Positions 13,936-18,008 of a stretch of 18,008 nt of DNA are shown here, piece after piece; positions within the stretch are counted from its first letter, which is position 1; the number at the start of each line of letters is the position of its first letter. The notes beneath the pieces were generated by a model that saw nothing but the letters and a program-made list of their open reading frames with translations, had not been told where the DNA came from and did not search any database. The translations under genes were made by a program, and so were the position numbers. Where the stretch lies: positions 1 through 18,008 of the forward strand of contig CAMBJF010000029.1 of NCBI GenBank assembly GCA_945867875.1. Direction: 5' to 3'. This DNA is from an uncultured Ruminococcus sp. (GTDB lineage Bacteria > Bacillota > Clostridia > Oscillospirales > Ruminococcaceae).

Positions 13936-14667
13936 TTATATATCCTTATTTTCAAGTATCGCCGCCGATGTATCCATAAGGTCATTAAAAACCCCTGCAC
14001 CAATCTTTCGTGAAAGCTTTTTGCGAGCCTCGGAAAATCTCGGTACACGGCTTCCGAGATTGTGGCAGTCACTTCCAAGCGCCGCAATGCCGCCGCTTTT
14101 TAAAAGCTTTGACGCAAGGCGGAATGATGGCGCAGACATTATTGAGTCGCAGTTTATCTGTGCGGGAGCAATGTCGAGAAGCTCAAAAAGCGTTTCTTCC
14201 CCTGCATATGCCGCATATCTTTCAATATGGGCAAGCACGGGTCGCACACGTCCGCAGGCAGCAAGGCTCCTGAAGCTGTCGGTGACATTCTGTGTGAGCT
14301 GTGTATAGGGCAGCTCAATGAGTATATAGTCGGTTCCGCTTATGCAGAGTTTTTCAAGGTCGGGGTCATTTGCAAGGGCAGTGGTAAAATATACCTCTGC
14401 GCCCATAATTATTTCGGGGATATGGGTTATCCTCTCGGCGGAAAGGTATGAGCGTAGCTCGCTGTAAGCCTTGTCACGCCTTGCGATAAAGTCGGAGATG
14501 CTCTCGTCATAGCGGTAGAAATGGGAGGTGGATACTGCGTGGGTCACACCCTGTTCGTATAGCTTCACAAGCATCTGAGCGGCAGTTTTGCAGTCAGTGG
14601 GGCCGTCATCAAAGGCAGGCATTATGTGGGTATGAAAATCTATGATTTTTTCGGGTGCGGTGCGCAT
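13936..14667 (-). CDS. PHP-domain protein, CpsB/YwqE-type protein-tyrosine phosphatase
   Basis: This 243-residue protein has the PHP metal-binding motifs in order: DFHTHIMPAFDDGP (H12, H14 and D20/D21), TSHF (His49), GAEVYF (Glu91), IELPY, LAHIERY (His147) and GSDCHN (Asp200, His202). This pattern and length match the manganese-dependent phosphotyrosine phosphatases CpsB of streptococci and YwqE of Bacillus, which dephosphorylate BY-kinases controlling capsule or exopolysaccharide export. No kinase, chain-length regulator or glycosyltransferase lies beside it, so it acts at a distance or on another substrate. The motif TSHF replaces the usual TPH. The ATG at 14667 has AAAGGAGA about 9 nt upstream. 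It is monocistronic with its own terminator. Confidence 0.85.
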   Translation of the reverse strand: MRTAPEKIIDFHTHIMPAFDDGPTDCKTAAQMLVKLYEQGVTHAVSTSHFYRYDESISDFIARRDKAYSELRSYLSAERITHIPEIIMGAEVYFTTALANDPDLEKLCISGTDYILIELPYTQLTQNVTDSFRSLAACGRVRPVLAHIERYAAYAGEETLFELLDIAPAQINCDSIMSAPSFRLASKLLKSGGIAALGSDCHNLGSRVPRFSEARKKLSRKIGAGVFNDLMDTSAAILENKDI

Positions 14668-14707
14668 TTCCCAAGATCTCCTTTCGGATTTATACTCTGT
14701 AACTCTA

Positions 14708-14736
14708 ATTATACACCTTTATTTTTGACAGTTTTT
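14708..14736 (-). promoter_or_regulatory. possible promoter of the PHP phosphatase gene
   Basis: On the minus strand a perfect TATAAT (14713-14708) lies 40 bp before the start codon. At 17-bp spacing the -35 is AAAAAC (14736-14731), a weak match. The better TTGACA farther upstream is too distant. Confidence 0.4.
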
Positions 14737-14775
14737 GGATTGTCAACAAAACTTCTGTAAACTTATACTATATAT

Positions 14776-14804
14776 TTGACATTTTCTATAGTTTGGGGTA
14801 TAAT
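14776..14804 (+). promoter_or_regulatory. consensus sigma-A promoter of the Mrp ATPase gene
   Basis: TTGACA (14776-14781), 17 bp, TATAAT (14799-14804), both perfect, 37 bp before the ATG. Confidence 0.85.
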
Positions 14805-14841
14805 AAGGGTAATCATATACACCGAAAGGAAGTTATCATAA

Positions 14842-15684
14842 ATGAGCGATTGTTCACACAACTGTTCGTCCTGCGGCTCGGAATGCGCTGAGAGAAAATC
14901 CCCTCAGAGTTTTATCGAGAAGCTTGGCGAGGGCAGCAGCGTTAAAAAGGTCATCGGCATCGTCAGCGGCAAGGGCGGCGTCGGAAAATCTCTTGTAACA
15001 GGTCTGCTTGCTTCTGAATTTGCAAAAAAAGGCGCACACACTGCTGTGCTTGATGCGGATATAACAGGACCCTCTATCCCCAAGATGTTCGGAACTGACG
15101 AAAGGGCAACAGGCAGCGAAAAGGGACTTATCCCCGTTCGCAGCAAGGGCGGCGTTGACATTATGAGCATAAACCTGCTCCTTGAAAACCCCTCCGACCC
15201 TGTTATCTGGAGAGGTCCTGTTATTGCAGGCGTGGTAAAGCAGTTCTGGAATGAGGTCATCTGGAACGATGTTGACTATATGTTCGTGGATATGCCTCCG
15301 GGAACAGGCGACGTGCCTCTTACAGTTTTCCAGTCTATCCCTCTTGACGGCGTTATCATCGTAACATCGCCTCAGGACCTTGTTTCAATGATCGTTGGCA
15401 AGGCTGTGGGTATGGCAAATATGATGAATATACCCATTCTCGGAATAGTTGAGAATATGAGCTATGCACAGTGTCCCGACTGCGGCAAAAAGCTTTATCT
15501 TTACGGCGAGAGCCATATTGATGAGGTCGCTGCGGGATATGGTCTCAAAGTCCTTGGCAGACTACCCATTGACCCCGCTATTTCTTCCGCCTGCGACAGG
15601 GGAGATGTGGAGAGCATAGAGGACAAATGGCTTGCCGATGCGGTTTCAGCCGTTGAAAAGGCTCCTGCTTCAAAGAAAGAATAA
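14842..15684 (+). CDS. Mrp/Nbp35-type P-loop ATPase, iron-sulfur cluster carrier
   Basis: This 280-residue protein has an N-terminal cysteine cluster C4-x3-C8-x2-C11-x3-C15, as in Nbp35-type scaffolds. The deviant Walker A GKGGVGKS follows at 43-50, then DADITGPSIPKMFG at 71-84, the switch DMPPGTGD at 150-157, and the CPDC pair (Cys211/Cys214) that bridges an Fe-S cluster between two subunits. It is the ApbC/Mrp ATPase, a cytoplasmic homodimer that holds and passes 4Fe-4S clusters to target proteins. The N-terminal cysteine motif is found in many clostridial and archaeal Mrp proteins but not in E. coli ApbC, which has a DUF59 domain there. It has its own promoter and is followed by a strong stem-loop, so it is probably monocistronic. 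Confidence 0.93.
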   Translation: MSDCSHNCSSCGSECAERKSPQSFIEKLGEGSSVKKVIGIVSGKGGVGKSLVTGLLASEFAKKGAHTAVLDADITGPSIPKMFGTDERATGSEKGLIPVRSKGGVDIMSINLLLENPSDPVIWRGPVIAGVVKQFWNEVIWNDVDYMFVDMPPGTGDVPLTVFQSIPLDGVIIVTSPQDLVSMIVGKAVGMANMMNIPILGIVENMSYAQCPDCGKKLYLYGESHIDEVAAGYGLKVLGRLPIDPAISSACDRGDVESIEDKWLADAVSAVEKAPASKKE

Positions 15685-15692
15685 GCATATTT

Positions 15693-15766
15693 CATCATTC
15701 CCCGAACGGTGGGGCAGATGCTGCCTTGCTGCTCCGGGAATGATGTCATTTCATAAACAGTTTTTT
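15693..15766 (+). terminator. large stem-loop after the Mrp gene, probable terminator
   Basis: CATCATTCCC (15693-15702) and GGGAATGATG (15736-15745) form a perfect 10-bp stem. Inside, GGGGCAG (15711-15717) can pair with CTGCTCC (15729-15735), leaving an 8-nt bulge CGAACGGT. Alternatively a short GGCAG/CTGCC hairpin forms. The T run (15761-15766) comes only 15 bp later, so this is not a classical terminator; it could be an mRNA 3'-end structure. Confidence 0.5.
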
Positions 15767-15778
15767 AACAATTGTTAA
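15765..15778 (+). promoter_or_regulatory. 14-bp perfect palindrome upstream of the pckG promoter
   Basis: TTAACAATTGTTAA is its own reverse complement and ends 13 bp before the pckG -35 box. The position suits an activator or repressor site. The half site TTGTTAA resembles Rex-type half sites, but the arms are in the opposite order, so I do not assign Rex. Confidence 0.45.
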
Positions 15779-15791
15779 TATCAAAATGGGC

Positions 15792-15820
15792 TTGACAGCC
15801 GTGGATTTATAGGTTATAAT
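15792..15820 (+). promoter_or_regulatory. consensus sigma-A promoter of pckG
   Basis: TTGACA (15792-15797), 17 bp, TATAAT (15815-15820), both perfect. It leaves an untranslated leader of about 190 nt before the pckG ATG. Confidence 0.85.
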
Positions 15821-15863
15821 ACTAATATGGAATAATTTTTTGACAGGAACAGCCTGATACTAT

Positions 15864-15965
15864 TTGAATGATTATTACGGGCAGCCGGCTTGCAGTTTGT
15901 TAAAAAAATCACAATGTATATTGTTTTTTTTAAGCATTTTTTGCAAGCTGCCTTGAATGATTATT
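15864..15965 (+). repeat. palindromic element with 13-bp flanking direct repeats in the pckG leader
   Basis: TTGAATGATTATT occurs at 15864-15876 and again at 15953-15965. The 76 bp between them form an imperfect palindrome. The outer arms are GGCAG-CCGG-CTTGCA (15880-15894) and TGCAAGCTGCC (15942-15952), an 11-bp match with a CCGG bulge. The centre is ACAAT-GTAT-ATTGT (15911-15924) flanked by A and T runs. As RNA it folds into one long hairpin between the transcription start and pckG. The layout also looks like a small MITE-like insertion with a target duplication. Confidence 0.55.
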
Positions 15966-16019
15966 CATTTTAGTCCTGCTTTTGTTAAAAATAAAATCTA
16001 AATAAAGGAGTTTTGAAGT

Positions 16020-17858
16020 ATGGCACTTACAAAAAATCCCAACGTACTCAAGTGGGTCGATGAAATGGTCGCTCTCACAAAGCCTGATAAGGTAGTATGG
16101 ATCGACGGCTCCAAGGAGCAGCTCGATGCTCTTACCGATGAGGTTTGCTCTCTCCCCGAGGGCAACAGAGACAAGATGTACAGACTTAACCCCGAGAAGC
16201 TTCCCGGCTGTCTGTATCACAGAACTCTCCCCAACGACGTTGCACGTGTTGAGGACAGAACCTTTATCTGCACAAAGACCAAGGAAGGCGCAGGTCCTAC
16301 AAACAACTGGATGGATCCCGCTGAGATGAAGGCAATGCTCACTCCTCTTTATGACGGCGTTATGAAGGGCAGAACAATGTATGTTATCCCTTATTCTATG
16401 GGACCCATCGGTTCTCCTCTCGCTAAGGTAGGCGTTGAGCTCACCGACTCTATCTACGTTGTTCTCAATATGAACATTATGACAAGAATGGGCGTTCAGG
16501 CTTTCGAAAACCTGGGCGACACCTCCGATGACTTCGTAAGAGGTCTCCATTCCAAGGCTGACGTTGATCCCGAGAAGAGATACATCGTTCAGTTCCCTGA
16601 AGAGAATACAATTTGGTCCATCAACTCCGCATACGGCGGAAACGTTCTCCTCGGCAAGAAGTGCTTCGCTCTCCGTATCGCTTCCTTCCAGGGCAAGAAC
16701 GAAGGCTGGATGGCTGAGCATATGCTTATCCTCGGCGTTAAGAAGCCCGATGGCGACATCAAGTATATCACAGCTGCATTCCCCTCTGCCTGCGGTAAGA
16801 CCAACCTCGCAATGCTCATTCCTCCTAAGGCTTACAAGGATAAGGGCTATGAGATATTCACCGTTGGTGATGATATCGCTTGGATGAAGCCCGGCGAGGA
16901 CGGCAGACTTTACGCTATCAACCCCGAGAACGGCTTCTTCGGCGTTGCTCCCGGTACAAACGCAAAGTCCAACTACAATGCTCTTGCCTCCACTTCCAAG
17001 AATACGATCTTCACAAACGTTGCTCTTAACAATGCTGATAACACAGTATGGTGGGAAGGTCTCGACAAGAATCCTCCCGAGGACGCAACTGAGTGGAAGG
17101 GCGCTAAGGTAAACGGCAAGGAATATACTTCCGTTATCGGTGCAGACGGCAAGCCTCAGAAGCTCGCTCACCCCAACTCCAGATTTACAGCTCCCGCTGT
17201 TAACTGCCCCTGCGTATCTCCCGAGTTCAACAATCCTAAGGGTGTTCCCGTTTCCGCTATCATCTTCGGCGGAAGAAGAGAGAGCACAACTCCTCTCGTA
17301 TATCAGGCTAAGGACTGGACACACGGCACATACATGGGCTCTGCTGTTTCTTCCGAGACAACCGCAGCAGCTACAGGTGCAGTAGGCGTTCTCCGTCACG
17401 ATCCTATGGCTATGAAGCCCTTCATCGGCTACAATGTTGGTGACTATTGGGCACACTGGCTCGAAATGGGCGAGAAGCTCGGCGACAAGGCTCCTAAGAT
17501 ATTCAACGTTAACTGGTTCAGAAAGGACGCTGAGGGCAACTTTATGTGGCCCGGTTTCGGCGACAATATGAGAGTTCTCGACTGGATCATCAAGAGATGC
17601 GAAGGCACTGTTGATGCTAAGGAAACTGCTATCGGCTTCCTTCCCAACGCTGAGGACATCAACATCGACGGTCTCGAGAACGAGGGCAAGCCTATGACTG
17701 TTGCTGACATTCAGGCTCTCCTCGATGTTGACAAGGACCTCTGGAAGAAGGAGATCGCAGGTATGAGAGAGTACTACAACGACCTCAAGTCCAAGGGTGC
17801 TCACATTCCTGAGGCTCTTTACAAGAAGCTCGATCAGATCGACGCTGATCTTGGCTGA
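16020..17858 (+). CDS. pckG: phosphoenolpyruvate carboxykinase (GTP)
   Basis: This 612-residue enzyme interconverts oxaloacetate plus GTP with phosphoenolpyruvate, CO2 and GDP. In rumen-type anaerobes it often runs toward CO2 fixation on the route to succinate, or in gluconeogenesis. Family hallmarks are GAGPTNNWMDP (about 90-100), the kinase-1a P-loop AFPSACGKTNLAML with the reactive Cys258, DDIAWMKPGEDGRLYAINPE, GVAPGTNAKSNYNAL and FIGYNVGDYWAHWLEMG. The length is that of GTP-type enzymes, distinct from the ATP-type PckA (about 540). Codon use is strongly biased (CTC, AAG, GGC, TCC), unlike the neighbours and typical of a highly expressed gene. The ATG follows AAAGGAG. The long structured leader and the 14-bp palindrome upstream suggest regulated expression, and a strong terminator ends the transcript. 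Confidence 0.97.
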   Translation: MALTKNPNVLKWVDEMVALTKPDKVVWIDGSKEQLDALTDEVCSLPEGNRDKMYRLNPEKLPGCLYHRTLPNDVARVEDRTFICTKTKEGAGPTNNWMDPAEMKAMLTPLYDGVMKGRTMYVIPYSMGPIGSPLAKVGVELTDSIYVVLNMNIMTRMGVQAFENLGDTSDDFVRGLHSKADVDPEKRYIVQFPEENTIWSINSAYGGNVLLGKKCFALRIASFQGKNEGWMAEHMLILGVKKPDGDIKYITAAFPSACGKTNLAMLIPPKAYKDKGYEIFTVGDDIAWMKPGEDGRLYAINPENGFFGVAPGTNAKSNYNALASTSKNTIFTNVALNNADNTVWWEGLDKNPPEDATEWKGAKVNGKEYTSVIGADGKPQKLAHPNSRFTAPAVNCPCVSPEFNNPKGVPVSAIIFGGRRESTTPLVYQAKDWTHGTYMGSAVSSETTAAATGAVGVLRHDPMAMKPFIGYNVGDYWAHWLEMGEKLGDKAPKIFNVNWFRKDAEGNFMWPGFGDNMRVLDWIIKRCEGTVDAKETAIGFLPNAEDINIDGLENEGKPMTVADIQALLDVDKDLWKKEIAGMREYYNDLKSKGAHIPEALYKKLDQIDADLG

Positions 17859-17883
17859 TTAAGTCTTAAATAAAATTTAAGCG

Positions 17884-17918
17884 ATCCCCCTTGCAGTTTC
17901 TGCAAGGGGGATTTTTTT
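17884..17918 (+). terminator. strong intrinsic terminator of pckG
   Basis: ATCCCCCTTGCAG (17884-17896) and CTGCAAGGGGGAT (17900-17912) form a perfect 13-bp stem with a TTT loop, followed by a run of T residues. Confidence 0.95.
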
Positions 17919-17977
17919 AGGAGTTTCATAGTGCCTTTTTACAGTTATTGACATTAAAAGAATATTAATTATTCTAC

Positions 17978-18006
17978 TTGACAATTTTCTTGCTATAGTG
18001 TATAAT
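17978..18006 (+). promoter_or_regulatory. consensus sigma-A promoter at the right edge
   Basis: TTGACA (17978-17983), 17 bp, TATAAT (18001-18006), both perfect. The gene it drives lies beyond the window. Nothing else is visible between the pckG terminator and this site. Confidence 0.8.
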
Positions 18007-18008
18007 AT

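Noticed and set aside
15693..15745. Possible SRP (4.5S-type) RNA on either strand
   Set aside because: Short matches such as CAGCAAGGCAG appear on the minus strand, but the GGAA tetraloop and its flanking symmetric and asymmetric loops are missing.
15930..17804. A 624-codon open frame on the minus strand opposite pckG
   Set aside because: It mirrors the biased codon use of pckG, has no ribosome binding site or promoter, encodes a low-complexity-like sequence, and pckG is certain.
1..18008. CRISPR array, tRNA/rRNA genes, transposase or integrase genes
   Set aside because: No regularly spaced repeats, no tRNA- or rRNA-like sequence, and no transposase or recombinase motif was seen on either strand.

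Overview
The window looks like chromosomal DNA of a low-to-moderate-GC Clostridia, most likely a Ruminococcus-like gut Oscillospiraceae. The reasons are strong AGGAGG-type ribosome binding sites, occasional TTG/GTG starts, a plant-polysaccharide GH3 glycosidase, a GTP-type PEP carboxykinase with the biased codon use of a highly expressed gene, a rimO-pgsA pair, and near-consensus sigma-A promoters that almost all have a 17-bp spacer. The host assignment is an inference; there is no rRNA to confirm it.

Layout. 1-2878 is read leftward: rimO and pgsA form an overlapping pair with its own promoter and terminator, followed by a separately promoted FrlD-like PfkB kinase that runs off the left edge. 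2927-6988 is read rightward: an ATC-hydrolase-family protein, an A+T-rich islet with a hypothetical gene and a 55-codon ORF, a GH3 beta-xylosidase/beta-glucosidase broken by a -1 shift at an A7 run, and a TTG-started tail-anchored-like protein ending at a terminator. 7004-8045 is a one-gene unit (BAAT-type alpha/beta hydrolase) with a consensus promoter and an operator-like palindrome. 8053-10359 is a YdbS/YdbT-like pair of bacterial-PH membrane proteins. 10363-11879 holds a Cys-rich DUF3795 protein and a zinc-ribbon/TM/Ltp-repeat protein.

11891-13252 is the most interesting unit: a consensus promoter, a leader matching the fluoride (crcB) riboswitch, an overlapping intrinsic terminator, and then a CPA-type cation/proton antiporter. 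This suggests a fluoride-induced transporter gene.

13289-13842 is a small four-TM protein frameshifted at a T8 run. A PHP-type CpsB/YwqE-like phosphatase (13936-14667) is read leftward and ends at its own terminator. An Mrp/Nbp35-type Fe-S ATPase follows (14842-15684). The right end is pckG (16020-17858). It has a long leader containing a roughly 75-bp imperfect palindrome flanked by 13-bp direct repeats, a 14-bp perfect palindrome upstream of the promoter, and a strong terminator downstream. A consensus promoter at the right edge drives a gene outside the window.

The two homopolymer frameshifts (A7 and T8) are either sequencing errors, real gene decay, or slippage sites; the sequence alone cannot decide.
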